Shown piece by piece: positions 51,695-61,146 of a stretch of 64,000 nt of DNA (its first letter is position 1; each line of letters begins with the position of its first letter). The position numbers and the translations under genes are program-made. Source of the stretch: MWEH01 sp035409945 (GTDB taxonomy: Bacteria > Bacillota > Clostridia > Christensenellales > DTU072); assembly GCA_035409945.1 (NCBI GenBank), contig DAONQC010000003.1, positions 226,596-290,595 of the forward strand, written 5' to 3'. The notes beneath the pieces are model-generated. The model did no database searches. It saw only the letters and a program-made list of their open reading frames with translations, and had not been told where the DNA came from.

Positions 51695-53014
51695 TTACTC
51701 TCCAAAGAATTCATCATAAATTGCTCTTATAGATTTTTCAAAATCTTTATCTTCTACACCTACTATTATGTTAATTTCTGAGGAGCCTTGATCTATCATT
51801 CTTACGTTTACATCTGCTTTAGCTAAAGCTGTAAAGACTCTCGCTGCAGTACCCTTTCTACTTGCCATACCGTGTCCGACTATAGCTATTAATGATAAGT
51901 TGTGCACAACTTCAATACAGTCAGGATTTACCGCAATTTTAATACCTTCAATAACCTTGTGTTCTGGGACAATCTCAAAGCCTTTTTCTGATAGCACAAT
52001 ACTCATAGTATCTATGCCTGTTGGTATATGTTCTATAGAAATCCCACACCTTTCTAGTACAGAGAGGACCCTTCTTGCAAAACCAAGCTCATTATTCATC
52101 ATGGCTTTTTTAATGTTAATGGTCGCATTACTTTTTCTGCCAGCAATTCCAGTGACAGGATATTCTTGCATATCATCTCTTGCGATTTTATTTTTTATTA
52201 GTGTACCTGGATTATCAGGTTCAAATGTGTTTTTAATATTAATTGGGATGTTAGCTGATTGAACTGGGAATACACTATCTGGATGTAATACACTAGCGCC
52301 CATATATGATAATTCTCTTAGTTCCTCATAACTGATAACATCTATGAAACAAGGATTTTTTACAATTCTTGGATCGGTAATAGCTACACCATTTACATCC
52401 GTCCAGTTTTCATAAATATCTACCTTCATAGCTCCTGCAATTATGGCGCCAGTGAAATCCGAACCACCTCTAGTAAATGTCTTTATATTTCCATTGGGTT
52501 TTCTTCCATAAAAGCCAGGTATAACAACTCCATCAGTATTCTTCAATGTTTTATAAACTAAATCCTCTGTAATTTCGCTATCATAACTTCCATCCACTTT
52601 AAATTTAATAATCTCTGCAGCATCCACAAACTTGTATCCCAGATAAGAGGCAATAAGTAGTCCAGATAAATACTCTCCCCTAGAAGCTGCAAAATCTGCA
52701 GTTTCAGATTTGTTAATACCTTTTTCTACTTCGTTCAAATATTTTTCTATATCAAAATCGATTTTAAGTTCATCTCTAATTTCTATGTATCTTTGTTTGA
52801 TTAGTTTCATTGTGGTTTTACAGGTTCCAGTCATAACCTTTTCATCAAAAGCACGATACAATAAATCTGTCACCTTGTCATCATCTTTAAATCTTTTCCC
52901 TGGTGCTGAAACGACAACAAACTTCCTTGCTGGGTCAGAAAGTATAATATCCTTTACAAGCGCCAATGTTTTTGCAGTAGCTAGCGAAGTCCCACCAAAT
53001 TTACAAACTTTCAT
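51695..53014 (-). CDS. lysC: Aspartate kinase
   Basis: 439 residues, monofunctional. Phosphorylates aspartate for lysine, threonine and methionine synthesis. Catalytic motifs: KFGGTSLATA at 4-13, GRKPNGNIKTFTRGGSDFTGAIIAGAM near 178-204, and NWTDVNGVAITDPRIV. Two C-terminal ACT domains (about 310-439; ending VRMIDQGSSEINIIVGVEDKDF) should bind effector amino acids. Start ATG behind TTAGGAGAAAATA. A promoter with -35 TTGACA lies upstream; no lysine riboswitch was recognised in the leader. Confidence 0.95.
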   Translation of the reverse strand: MKVCKFGGTSLATAKTLALVKDIILSDPARKFVVVSAPGKRFKDDDKVTDLLYRAFDEKVMTGTCKTTMKLIKQRYIEIRDELKIDFDIEKYLNEVEKGINKSETADFAASRGEYLSGLLIASYLGYKFVDAAEIIKFKVDGSYDSEITEDLVYKTLKNTDGVVIPGFYGRKPNGNIKTFTRGGSDFTGAIIAGAMKVDIYENWTDVNGVAITDPRIVKNPCFIDVISYEELRELSYMGASVLHPDSVFPVQSANIPINIKNTFEPDNPGTLIKNKIARDDMQEYPVTGIAGRKSNATINIKKAMMNNELGFARRVLSVLERCGISIEHIPTGIDTMSIVLSEKGFEIVPEHKVIEGIKIAVNPDCIEVVHNLSLIAIVGHGMASRKGTAARVFTALAKADVNVRMIDQGSSEINIIVGVEDKDFEKSIRAIYDEFFGE

Positions 53015-53077
53015 TATTTTCTCCTAATTCATTACTACTAAAAATAATACACATAAGATATTTTATATCACAAAAAT

Positions 53078-53083
53078 TGTCAA
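53078..53083 (-). promoter_or_regulatory. -35 element of the lysC promoter
   Basis: Minus-strand TTGACA (53083-53078); 17 bases on lies TATCTT as a possible -10. About 70 bases before the lysC start. The rest of 53084-53286 shows nothing recognisable. Confidence 0.45.
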
Positions 53084-53286
53084 GTAATGTGCTACTTATT
53101 TTAAATCAACAGATAAATTGCTTAAAAATAAAAACACCTATTCCTAAACTTATCCCAAAAAACAAATCGAATCATTACAGTATGAAGACGAACTCTTTTT
53201 AAACCTTCTTCTAAAGTTAATTTATATCAATTCAAGCTATTTGCTTAAAGGCAATCAAATGCGACTACTTGAAATTATTCCTTTTT

Positions 53287-54507
53287 CTATTTAATAATCC
53301 TTCTGCCTTCAAGATAATATCTTTTTTCTTCTGCTTCGCCGATTGAAAAGGATTTTTTAGGAAGATTTCCAATATTTACCACGAAATTAACTAGTTCGGA
53401 TTTTGGAAAAGTAGGCATTACAATACCTATAGTTCCTTCTCCACCTTCTTCAACTGTCGCAACTAAATGATGTTCGCTATGTACGTAATCAACAACCATA
53501 TTAGGATGCTCTTTTAACTTCTTTTCCAAGAATTTTTGCACAAGCATAATAGCATTACTCGCTGTTTTAGGCGCCGCTATATACTCTTCTTGTTTACCGA
53601 TATATAACTTCAAAGCTCCTGAACCGGCAAGAGAATTTGTTAATTCTTCAACAAAACCTGATGGTGGATTATATACTATTCTATGGATAGGATGGAATTC
53701 TCCTTCGCCATATATGTTATTAAGTTCAACTAACATATATTTAGCTGGATGATTAAGTCTTTCTTCCTCTGTTAAGTTCTTCTTTGTTTCTTCCCAAATA
53801 CATTTTGCAGTAGCTACAGAATGATTGCCATCACCTATAACCATTAATACACCTGCATCTACACCATACTTTTTAATTTGTACATCTGGATTTAAAAGCT
53901 CCATTATTTTTTCAATTATGTCCTCACTATTTGGGACTTCATAGCCAATAATTCTACCTCCACCCATATTAAGCTCAAAATCATAAAGCTTCTTAAGCCT
54001 ATGTCTACTCTTGTATATCGGTTCAATGATTTCTTTATCTTCGTCATCTATAAGAGCTAGTGTATGAGTAAATTCCATAGGTGCATTTTTTCTAATTTTA
54101 ATCCTAACAGGTAGTCTTTCAAGTAACGTATCTTCGGTTGCTCTTATTGGAACTCTAACCCTATTCCAGTCATATGAGTCTAAATCGATAGCTATCATAA
54201 GCCCTACTCTTGTTTCATTTTTCATTATTCTTTCAACAAGAATAAAATTGTCAACCTCGTAAAACAAATCTGAGCTTGCATATTCCTCAATTTTTTTATT
54301 TATATTTTCAATACGCTTTTCGTCATCCTTGCCTAAATAAATTTCAGGAAACACAAGATTCAAAGTGCTCTTACTATCCCCTACTAAAGCTTCCAATTCA
54401 TGCCAATATTTAGGTTGTGCGGTAAACTGATCACAAGCTATTACTGCCCACTTTGTCATATCTATGTCCTTAGGGATTAATATTTTAGGTTTAACAATTA
54501 TACTCAT
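53287..54507 (-). CDS. DUF1015 family protein
   Basis: 406 residues, soluble, ATG behind AGGAGAGGAAATA-type site. Family hallmarks: WAVIACDQFTAQPKYW near the start, GDGNHSVATAKCIWEE near 225-240, YMLVELNNIYGEGEFHPIHRIVY, and SEHHLVATVEEGGEGTIGIVMPTF. DUF1015 proteins occur widely in Firmicutes, often near serine or amino-acid metabolism genes, with no settled biochemical role; the conserved D-G-N-H suggests a phosphate- or metal-handling active site (inference). Confidence 0.88.
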   Translation of the reverse strand: MSIIVKPKILIPKDIDMTKWAVIACDQFTAQPKYWHELEALVGDSKSTLNLVFPEIYLGKDDEKRIENINKKIEEYASSDLFYEVDNFILVERIMKNETRVGLMIAIDLDSYDWNRVRVPIRATEDTLLERLPVRIKIRKNAPMEFTHTLALIDDEDKEIIEPIYKSRHRLKKLYDFELNMGGGRIIGYEVPNSEDIIEKIMELLNPDVQIKKYGVDAGVLMVIGDGNHSVATAKCIWEETKKNLTEEERLNHPAKYMLVELNNIYGEGEFHPIHRIVYNPPSGFVEELTNSLAGSGALKLYIGKQEEYIAAPKTASNAIMLVQKFLEKKLKEHPNMVVDYVHSEHHLVATVEEGGEGTIGIVMPTFPKSELVNFVVNIGNLPKKSFSIGEAEEKRYYLEGRRIIK

Positions 54508-54657
54508 ATTTCCTCTCCTAGTTTTTATACTACAGTTTTAATATTACTTGAAATGTAAAAACTACACAAGTAAACTAAGCGCCGTTAAACCGTTATGTAC
54601 ATAGATTTAATTTAGACTGTTTTAGTATTTAAGGCTATCTCAAATCTATTTTTTGCA

Positions 54658-54775
54658 TGAAAAAAGACCGTAACATTGTATTACGATCTCACTATAAAAT
54701 TACAAATTAAACGGTCTTTATTTTAATGTACGACACTTTGCTTGCATCGATACTTTAAAAACAAACTCAAATGCA
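54658..54775 (-). pseudogene. Decayed copy of the cdaA 3' end with its terminator
   Basis: 54718-54756 reads in the cdaA frame as K-V-S-M-Q-A-K-C-R-T-L-K-stop, against cdaA's own K-I-S-T-P-A-K-Y-R-S-L-K-stop. Next to it (54665-54689) is a second terminator stem AGACCGTAA/TTACGATCT, fully paired in the minus RNA with one G-U. The unit is about 127 bp and duplicates gene end plus terminator. This fills most of the gap 54508-54844. Confidence 0.88.
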
Positions 54776-54784
54776 TTTTCACAT

Positions 54785-54816
54785 GAAAAAAGACCGTAAT
54801 GTTTTATTACAGTCTT
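54785..54816 (-). terminator. Rho-independent terminator of cdaA
   Basis: In minus RNA AAGACTGTAAT (54816-54806) pairs with ATTACGGTCTT (54800-54790), 11 positions with one G-U, followed by U residues. Confidence 0.85.
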
Positions 54817-54844
54817 ACTTCGAAATTATAAATTCAACGCTCTA

Positions 54845-55651
54845 CTATTTTAATGAACGATACTTTGCTGGAGTAGATATTTTAAGAGTTTCATGTAGTA
54901 TATCCCTTAATCTATCAGGGGTTATAAACCTACGAAGTTCTCCCCTTCTAGCAACAGAAATAATGCCCGTTTCTTCACTAACAATAATTGTTAGCATATC
55001 GCTTTCTTCAGTTATTCCAATACCAGCACGATGCCTAGTTCCTAGACTTTTTGATACTGTTTGTGATTGTGACAAAGGAAGGAAACATCCTGCTGCAAGC
55101 ACTTTATTACCTTTAATAACAGTGGCACCGTCATGGAAAGGAGCTCTTGTGTTAAATATTGCCTCTAGTAATGCAGATGAGACAGTTGCTCCTAATTCTA
55201 TACCTGTTTCTAGAATATGATTAGCTACCGCTGTTGGAGCAATAACTATAAGAGCACCAGTACGAGATTTCGACATAGATTGACAAGCAGTTATGATCTC
55301 ATCTACAGTCTTTCTCAGCTCTTCGTCTGAAGCACCTGTTTCAAATTCAGCATTTTTCTCTCTTATTTTGGTTAGGTTGAAAAACATAACTTTTAAATCA
55401 GACTGATATACCACTACGATTGCGACAACCATAAATATTGCTATTATCTGTGAGATAGCTTTGGTGATTGGTAAAACAAAATAGTAATCTAAAACTGCTA
55501 CTACTACATAAATAAGGGTTGCGGCACCGTAAATAACTAGCAATAATGGACTCTTTTTTCTTATAAAAAATATCGTCAACGCAACAAAAAGTGCTACGCA
55601 AACGATGATGTCAACTATCAAACTACCAACATTATATACAGCTCCAACCAC
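54845..55651 (-). CDS. cdaA: Diadenylate cyclase (c-di-AMP synthase)
   Basis: 268 residues, GTG start at 55651 with AGGAG 12 bases ahead. Three N-terminal membrane helices (about 8-90), a short coiled linker, then the DAC domain with NTRAPFHDGATVIKGNKVLAAGCFLPLS (the D-G-A motif) and SLGTRHRAGIGITEESDMLTIIVSEETG (the R-H-R motif). Makes the essential second messenger c-di-AMP from ATP at the membrane. The usual partners cdaR and glmM are not next to it; it stands alone, flanked by repeat-filled gaps. Confidence 0.95.
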   Translation of the reverse strand: MVGAVYNVGSLIVDIIVCVALFVALTIFFIRKKSPLLLVIYGAATLIYVVVAVLDYYFVLPITKAISQIIAIFMVVAIVVVYQSDLKVMFFNLTKIREKNAEFETGASDEELRKTVDEIITACQSMSKSRTGALIVIAPTAVANHILETGIELGATVSSALLEAIFNTRAPFHDGATVIKGNKVLAAGCFLPLSQSQTVSKSLGTRHRAGIGITEESDMLTIIVSEETGIISVARRGELRRFITPDRLRDILHETLKISTPAKYRSLK

Positions 55652-55789
55652 TTGCTTTTGTATCTCCTGTAAAAGTTATACCCCTATTATACACATTTTA
55701 TATATTAAATAAAAGCATTTTTGTATGCGACTTTGTTGCTTTTAGTGTATTTCGGTACCTTAAACGGTGTGTTATGCCTATGTTTTTGC

Positions 55790-56190
55790 CATAACAATTT
55801 AATCCATAAACAAAATCGTAATATGCTAGCGGATAAAAACGGGTACATATACATTTGTTATTGCTAACTATTTTTTGCTGGTTAAACTCAAAAAACATTA
55901 TTGTGTCGTAACAATTTAATGCCTAAATAAAACCACAATATACTGGATGATAAAAAACGAACATATGTACAACTGACGTTGCTACCCATTTATGCTGGTT
56001 GATATTCAAACAAAATAATGTGTCGTAACAATTTAATGCCTAGATAAAACCACCATACATTGGAAATAAAGCACTACCTGTCTGCACCTAGAATAAATCT
56101 AAAACCTCCCCAAAAACCACCGTGCGTTGGAGATAAAGCACCACATATTTGCACCCAACACAAATCTAAACTCCAGAAAAAAACCACTCC
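55790..56190. repeat. Degenerate tandem repeat array, period about 117 bp
   Basis: CATAACAATTTAATCC (55790), CGTAACAATTTAATGCC (55907) and CGTAACAATTTAATGCC (56024) are exactly 117 bp apart and are followed by alignable A-rich, GATAAAAA and GCTGGTT segments. A shorter fourth unit restarts near 56105-56175 (AAACCACCGTGCGTTGGAGATAAAGCAC against AAACCACCATACATTGGAAATAAAGCAC at 56046). The gap 55652-56260 between cdaA and the next gene holds no gene; short frames in it are artefacts of the repeat. Confidence 0.85.
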
Positions 56191-56260
56191 GTTTGATGTC
56201 TTTTAGACACTGTACAAAAGTGGTATAAATGCATTCTTTATAGAATGTTAACTAAAACTT

Positions 56261-57028
56261 TTATAGACCGTAACCTCTAAAAATATCATCGTCATCTTTA
56301 GGTTTAAATACACTAATTTGTTGGTTTGCGATATAAGCAATTTGCTCTTGTCTAACCTTTTTATACACAAAGAAGTAAAGCAGTAATAAAATGGCAATAA
56401 CTAAAGCTAAATTTACAGAAGTAAACACTATTTCAACAGGAACCCTCTCTTCTGCTGTAACTGCTACTATGAAGCTTATACCCTTAGTAATAGCTTGGAA
56501 AAATGCATAAATAGTATACATTTTATAGTATCCGGTAAAAATACGATCGCTTCTTATGATGTCGTTTTTCATAACCAGATATGCAAGTGTATACATTAAA
56601 CTAACAGCTATTAAAATTACAGTTTCACTTCCTGACATAAATGCCAGCCTTGTGGGCTTATGAGTAATAAAATATGTTAAATCATATGAGCCAGCAATTA
56701 TTCTCACAAATATGAAGAAAAACCTTATTGTATTTTTAAAATCATTCTGTTTTCCTTCAACTAAAAATCCCCTTCTTGAATAGTTATACAAAAAGGCAAT
56801 TATTATCTCTAGTATAGCCCAAGTTATTAGTGTAGACGTTATGAAATATATAACATTATACGCATTACTTTGAGGTAATAATGTGTTTATCTTAAGTTCT
56901 TCAAACCACTCAAATCCTTTAAATGCCGTAGTTATATTTGCATAAGCACTTGCAAGTAAAACTATTACATATATAACTGGTTGTGGTAAGTTACAAAACT
57001 TCTCGGTTATTTTTTTAATTTTATCCAT
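56261..57028 (-). CDS. Multi-pass membrane protein of unknown function
   Basis: Start at ATG 57028 (MDKIKKITEKFCNLP) behind AAAAGGGGAATAGA; 255 residues. About six hydrophobic helices (near 17-35, 60-83, 100-122, 133-152, 165-190 and 205-228), and a short acidic cytoplasmic tail ending DDDDIFRGYGL, which looks like a deliberate sorting or interaction tail. No enzyme motif. Not recognised as a named family. Between holA upstream and the repeat array downstream. Confidence 0.75.
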   Translation of the reverse strand: MDKIKKITEKFCNLPQPVIYVIVLLASAYANITTAFKGFEWFEELKINTLLPQSNAYNVIYFITSTLITWAILEIIIAFLYNYSRRGFLVEGKQNDFKNTIRFFFIFVRIIAGSYDLTYFITHKPTRLAFMSGSETVILIAVSLMYTLAYLVMKNDIIRSDRIFTGYYKMYTIYAFFQAITKGISFIVAVTAEERVPVEIVFTSVNLALVIAILLLLYFFVYKKVRQEQIAYIANQQISVFKPKDDDDIFRGYGL

Positions 57029-57188
57029 TCTATTCCCCTTTTGTTTAGTCATTATTATTGACTGTCATTTTAACACACTTTCTTTATTTTTTTCATCAAT
57101 CTTGCGCCACTAACTCCCTAGTAAACCAATTTACTACCGACTTTCATACGGTAAAGTTATCAAATAGTCTACACTAGGGATAAGCGTA

Positions 57189-58181
57189 TTAATTTTTTGT
57201 CATAAGCTTTGATATCACATTGTTGAAAGCCGTACTTTCTTCAATTATGCCTGACCTATTTAAGTATTCAGCATCTACTAAATCTTTAACTATATTCATT
57301 AGTTGCATTTGAGTATATCTTTTAGCTAGCCTTCTTGCTACGGTAATCGAGTACTCGCGAACACCAAATACTTCTGCAAGTTCTATATCTGATAAATTAG
57401 ACAGAGATGCATGTAGCATCCTTCTATAAAAGCCCGTTAAGGAGCCTAAAATCACAGAATAGCGCACCCCTTTTTCAATAAATCTATCGAGCATTTTTCT
57501 TGCTTTTATAAATTCATTATTTGAAATAGCATTAGATAACTCATATATTTGATTGTCCATAGTGTTCTCTACTAACAAATCAACATCATCAAGTTCAATA
57601 GGCTTTCCTAGTTTATAACTCCTTAGTTTTTCAATCTCCATAGATATCCTTCCAAGATCTCCGTTACAGTATTCAATAATTGTATCGAGAGCCTTAGTTG
57701 ATAGTGTAAGATCTTTTGCCATATGTAGACATATCTTTTTTATCTCATTAAGATTTGCTGGTTTAAAATCTATTTTACATTCAATTTCTTTTAGCGCTTT
57801 CTTAAGTGCAGTTGATATTGAATTATACCCACTGAAAATAACATATACACCATCTTCGATTGTCGATATGGCTTTAATATATTCTTTTGTGGTATCAGCA
57901 CTATCTTTAAACTTATCATCTTCAACAAATATAACTATTGGAGAATCAAACATAGAAAATGTGGATATAGCTTCTTTCAGTACATTAGGATCTGTTAACT
58001 CTTCGATGTATTTTAAGTTAAAAAATCTATGTTCTTCAGGGACCAGGGACTTAAATGCATTAATAACTAAATCCTTTAAATATATATCAAAAACTTGCTT
58101 TTTTGTACTAGGATCTTCTTTCCCAGTCAGCAAAAATGCACCACCCTTTTCTTCAGTAATGTTAAAATCAAATGCTTTCAT
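57189..58181 (-). CDS. holA: DNA polymerase III delta subunit
   Basis: 330 residues, usual length. Clamp-loader subunit that opens the sliding clamp. Readable: GAFLLTGKEDPSTKKQVFDIYLKDL at the start, VIFVEDDKF, GVYVIFSGY, the three-domain layout with YCNGDLGRISMEIEKLRSY near 168-186 and the C-terminal collar helix VILGSLTGFYRRMLHA. It lacks a ribosome site and the -10 is seven bases upstream of the ATG, so the message may be leaderless. Confidence 0.92.
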   Translation of the reverse strand: MKAFDFNITEEKGGAFLLTGKEDPSTKKQVFDIYLKDLVINAFKSLVPEEHRFFNLKYIEELTDPNVLKEAISTFSMFDSPIVIFVEDDKFKDSADTTKEYIKAISTIEDGVYVIFSGYNSISTALKKALKEIECKIDFKPANLNEIKKICLHMAKDLTLSTKALDTIIEYCNGDLGRISMEIEKLRSYKLGKPIELDDVDLLVENTMDNQIYELSNAISNNEFIKARKMLDRFIEKGVRYSVILGSLTGFYRRMLHASLSNLSDIELAEVFGVREYSITVARRLAKRYTQMQLMNIVKDLVDAEYLNRSGIIEESTAFNNVISKLMTKN

Positions 58182-58187
58182 TTCTTA

Positions 58188-58217
58188 ATTATACAATACA
58201 GTTACTCCGAACGCCAA
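58188..58217 (-). promoter_or_regulatory. holA promoter, possibly giving a leaderless mRNA
   Basis: Minus-strand -35 TTGGCG (58217-58212), 18-base spacer, -10 TATAAT (58193-58188). The ATG at 58181-58179 begins six bases after the -10, so transcription would start at or next to the start codon. Confidence 0.6.
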
Positions 58218-58274
58218 ATAATATCACCACCACTAAAACTAACTATTTACCTCAATCCCAATATAGTCAAATTT

Positions 58275-58346
58275 CTATAGAGCACGCAGCCTTTTAGCTA
58301 ATTGAAGCATCTTTAGAGCAAGCAGTCTTTTAGCTAATTGAAGCTG
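58275..58346. repeat. Tandem duplication, two 36-bp units
   Basis: 58275-58310 and 58311-58346 are adjacent copies; both contain TTTTAGCTAATTGAAGC, and they differ at about six positions. It lies in the gap 58218-58524 between holA and the acidic lipoprotein gene, which otherwise shows nothing. Confidence 0.9.
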
Positions 58347-58524
58347 CTTTACACTCCGTTTGTACTAACCATTTTTTTGAACCTTGTATATTATAATTAC
58401 TGCCACATCTAGTGGAGGCATAGTACATTAATTTTATAACTGAGAATATATAATTTTTCAGATTTTAGCTAACTGTAAAAAAACATCAATTCATATAAAA
58501 CCAGTGTTAATCTATAGAGTAGCT

Positions 58525-58560
58525 AAAAATACCAGTAACAACCACCGGTCATTACTGGTA
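58525..58560 (-). terminator. Rho-independent terminator of the acidic lipoprotein gene
   Basis: TACCAGTAA (58530-58538) pairs perfectly with TTACTGGTA (58552-58560); the minus RNA continues with UUUUU. Located 58 bases after the gene's stop codon. Confidence 0.85.
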
Positions 58561-58618
58561 CTTAAAATTAATTTTGTTTAATAAGGCTATTTCTAAACCT
58601 TACTGCACTGGTGCTTAC

Positions 58619-59908
58619 TTATCCTTCTTTAGGTTCGTCAGCTTCTTGCTCTTTGGTTTCTTCAGTATCGCCTCCATCATATGTGTCTGAATCAAAGTTT
58701 TTCCAGAAATCATAGTATTCGCCTGAGGCTTCTGTAAAGCTTTCCCATCTTGGGACACACACTTCACCTTTTCCTTCAAAGTTAAATCTATAACGGTGTT
58801 GGTTATTTTTAGAATCCTGTTCAGACTTAATTTCAAATTTAGATTTAAAGCCACCTTTTCCATCAACGCCTTTATCCTCAAACTCTACATTTAACTTAAA
58901 TCTTCTTTTGGCGTTCTTTCCATTGCCTGCACCATCATTATCTTCTTCAACTTCTTTTTTGAACTTAAATATTTGTTCGGTTTTTTCACCTTCAACTTTT
59001 ATTTGGCACTCTATTTCGCCATTTTCATCCTTTTCTAATTTTAAACGATATCTTTGAGTGACCTTATTATTTTCAACAAATGTGTATTTAAATTGCTCTT
59101 CTTTTTCTGTGCCTTCAACTTCAGTCTTCTGCTCAATTTTTATGTAATTATTATTATCAATCTTTGCAACAATAGCCAATTTAGTCTCGGTTTCCGTTCC
59201 TTCAGTTTCAGAAGTTTTACGCATAACGACTTGATATTCCTTTGCCTTTTCGCCTTCACCTAAAACCATTATACCTGTGTATACTTCTAATGTTTCAACT
59301 GTGGCTTCATCATCATCGTCATCATCGTCATCGTCATCATTTTCAACTGCATCTTCCGTTGGGTCGTCAAACTCTTCTACTTGAGCTGCTGTTATTTTAT
59401 CACCTTTAACAAAGTTTAGATATAAAACATATTCTGCCTCTACTCCATTAAAGTCTTTAACAGTAACAGTAACTTTAGTTTCAAACTCCGCTCTATCAGA
59501 AGCTTCTTGCACAATTGTTGGTGCGCTTTCACCTACCAACATTTCAGCTGTCCTTAGGTGCCCACGAACTTGCTCAGCAATTTGGTTACGTTGTTTTTGA
59601 TTTAAATCGACACTAGCGTCCACACCTACTTCTATTCCTCCATCTGGTGTAATTATTTCCACACCGCCGGATGCACCAGCAAGTTTAGGAGCTGGTTCAA
59701 TGTTTTCACCTTGTGATTGTGCTAGCATATTGCCTGCTGCAGCTGCTTCCATTGCAAATGTTTGTTGGTCTGCTTCCGCAATTTTGTTTGCGGGTTCACC
59801 ATTTGATCCATTATTATTCGGGAGATTGCAAGCAACCACTACTAGTGAGATTATTGCAACCATAGCTATAATAAATCCTAAAAATAAAATATGTTGTTTT
59901 CGTTTCAT
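58619..59908 (-). CDS. Acidic lipoprotein of unknown function with poly-Asp tract
   Basis: 429 residues. Lipoprotein signal ending VVVAC (Cys27). A low-complexity Asn/Gly linker, a conserved-looking middle (AEMLVGESAPTIVQEASDRAEFETKVTVTV), then a run of ten or more Asp (encoded by mixed GAT/GAC triplets, 59299-59340 region) dividing two halves. The second half (about 210-380) is beta-rich and made of alternating charged strands (VEGTEKEEQFKYTFVENNK, VEGEKTEQIFKFKKE), which looks like repeated beta-hairpins. Strongly negative overall; cation binding is a guess. Not recognised as a family. Confidence 0.8.
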   Translation of the reverse strand: MKRKQHILFLGFIIAMVAIISLVVVACNLPNNNGSNGEPANKIAEADQQTFAMEAAAAGNMLAQSQGENIEPAPKLAGASGGVEIITPDGGIEVGVDASVDLNQKQRNQIAEQVRGHLRTAEMLVGESAPTIVQEASDRAEFETKVTVTVKDFNGVEAEYVLYLNFVKGDKITAAQVEEFDDPTEDAVENDDDDDDDDDDEATVETLEVYTGIMVLGEGEKAKEYQVVMRKTSETEGTETETKLAIVAKIDNNNYIKIEQKTEVEGTEKEEQFKYTFVENNKVTQRYRLKLEKDENGEIECQIKVEGEKTEQIFKFKKEVEEDNDGAGNGKNAKRRFKLNVEFEDKGVDGKGGFKSKFEIKSEQDSKNNQHRYRFNFEGKGEVCVPRWESFTEASGEYYDFWKNFDSDTYDGGDTEETKEQEADEPKEG

Positions 59909-60378
59909 AATTCAGTATCTCCTTTTTCATATTTTAGGGTTTTAACCTATTTTTTTCGTCAATTTTATTGACACTCCCATTATACCATAAGTAAAAATTA
60001 ATGCATTAAACCTTCAATGAATATTTTGTGAACGAACATATCGACAATTATTCATTTTAGAAAACCAACCAATTAAACGATAGGTTTTAACTACTTCTAA
60101 GATAAATATCACAACTTAATACTGTGACATAATCACATTGCCTTGCCTTGACAACTTCGTTACACAAGTCACTTCGCGCCCTTCTAAACTAACCCTCTGA
60201 TTTCTAAACTAACTAACCAATGTTAAATAAAAGAGCTATCCAAAATATCTACACTTTTTTACAACTAATAGTTCACTATAAAAATGCATATAGCATAGTC
60301 CCACCACCTTGTTGTCCAGCCCTTAAGACAAAGCTAAATATACTCATCTATTAAATAGCACATCTACTATTTTTGTAA

Positions 60379-60407
60379 TTGTAGTTCATCATGAAAGGAT
60401 ATATAAT
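60379..60407 (+). promoter_or_regulatory. Promoter of the SGNH hydrolase gene
   Basis: TTGTAG (60379-60384), 17-base spacer, TATAAT (60402-60407); a second TATAAT lies at 60431. The rest of the gap 59909-60378 is AT-rich with short direct repeats (TTCTAAACTAAC twice near 60185-60215) and no gene or RNA I can recognise. Confidence 0.55.
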
Positions 60408-60459
60408 GAGAATAATACATTTTATCAGGATATAATTACTTATTTTTAGAGGCTAAACC

Positions 60460-61101
60460 ATGAAATATAATTCAACCGTAGTAATAATTGGCGACAGTAT
60501 ATCAGACGTAAAATTTAATAGGCGAGCTTTAAACCTCAAAGCACATCCTGCATATCCAAAGCAAATTAAGGATAAACTAGCAAAAAAGCATAACGCAAAG
60601 TTTGTCTTTTCAGGGATTGCAAGTGATCGCATATACCATATATATGATAGATTTACAAAAGACTGTTTTTTACATAAACCTGACTACATAGTTATGCTAA
60701 TTGGCGTAAATGATGCTTGGCAGATATACAAAAAAGAAGATTATCCAATAGAGAAAAATCCTAGTGTTATAAGAACATCAGAACCTTGTTTTAAAGAGAT
60801 TTTGCGCAGAATAAAATATGAAATGCCTGCTTGCCAATTAATAGCCCTACTTCCTTTTTTAATTGATACGATACCAGAAAAGAGAGCTTTTATCCCTTAT
60901 CTTGAAGATATGCGCAATATGGAAGTCCGATTGCTTAAAGAATTTGGATTTAATAATATAATTGATTTACAAAAAGTCTTTACCGAGGCTTCAAAAATAT
61001 ATGCCCCAAAAGATTTAGCACTAGATGGTGTTCATCCCACAAAGTTAGGACACTCTATAATTGCAGACGAAGTCATAAAAATACTAACCAAGATTGACTA
61101 A
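60460..61101 (+). CDS. SGNH/GDSL-type esterase, cytoplasmic
   Basis: 213 residues, no signal peptide. SGNH blocks: block I IIGDSISD (catalytic Ser, residue 12), block III MLIGVNDAW (Gly-Asn), and block V LALDGVHPTKLGH (Asp and His). Related to rhamnogalacturonan acetylesterase-like and GDSL-like Lipase_2 families that remove acetyl groups from sugars. First of three esterase genes in a row on this strand; ribosome site AGAGG before the ATG. Confidence 0.9.
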   Translation: MKYNSTVVIIGDSISDVKFNRRALNLKAHPAYPKQIKDKLAKKHNAKFVFSGIASDRIYHIYDRFTKDCFLHKPDYIVMLIGVNDAWQIYKKEDYPIEKNPSVIRTSEPCFKEILRRIKYEMPACQLIALLPFLIDTIPEKRAFIPYLEDMRNMEVRLLKEFGFNNIIDLQKVFTEASKIYAPKDLALDGVHPTKLGHSIIADEVIKILTKID

Positions 61102-61146
61102 TACTAACTCTATACCATTTAAACTTTATAACTGTGGAGGTTAATT

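Noticed and set aside
55698..55898. 66-codon frame in the cdaA upstream gap
   Set aside because: Made of the 117-bp repeat units; no start signal or family resemblance.
60123..60137. CRP/FNR-like site TGTGA-N5-TCACA
   Set aside because: The spacer is five rather than the six of CRP sites, it is 240 bases from the nearest likely promoter, and no regulator is known here.
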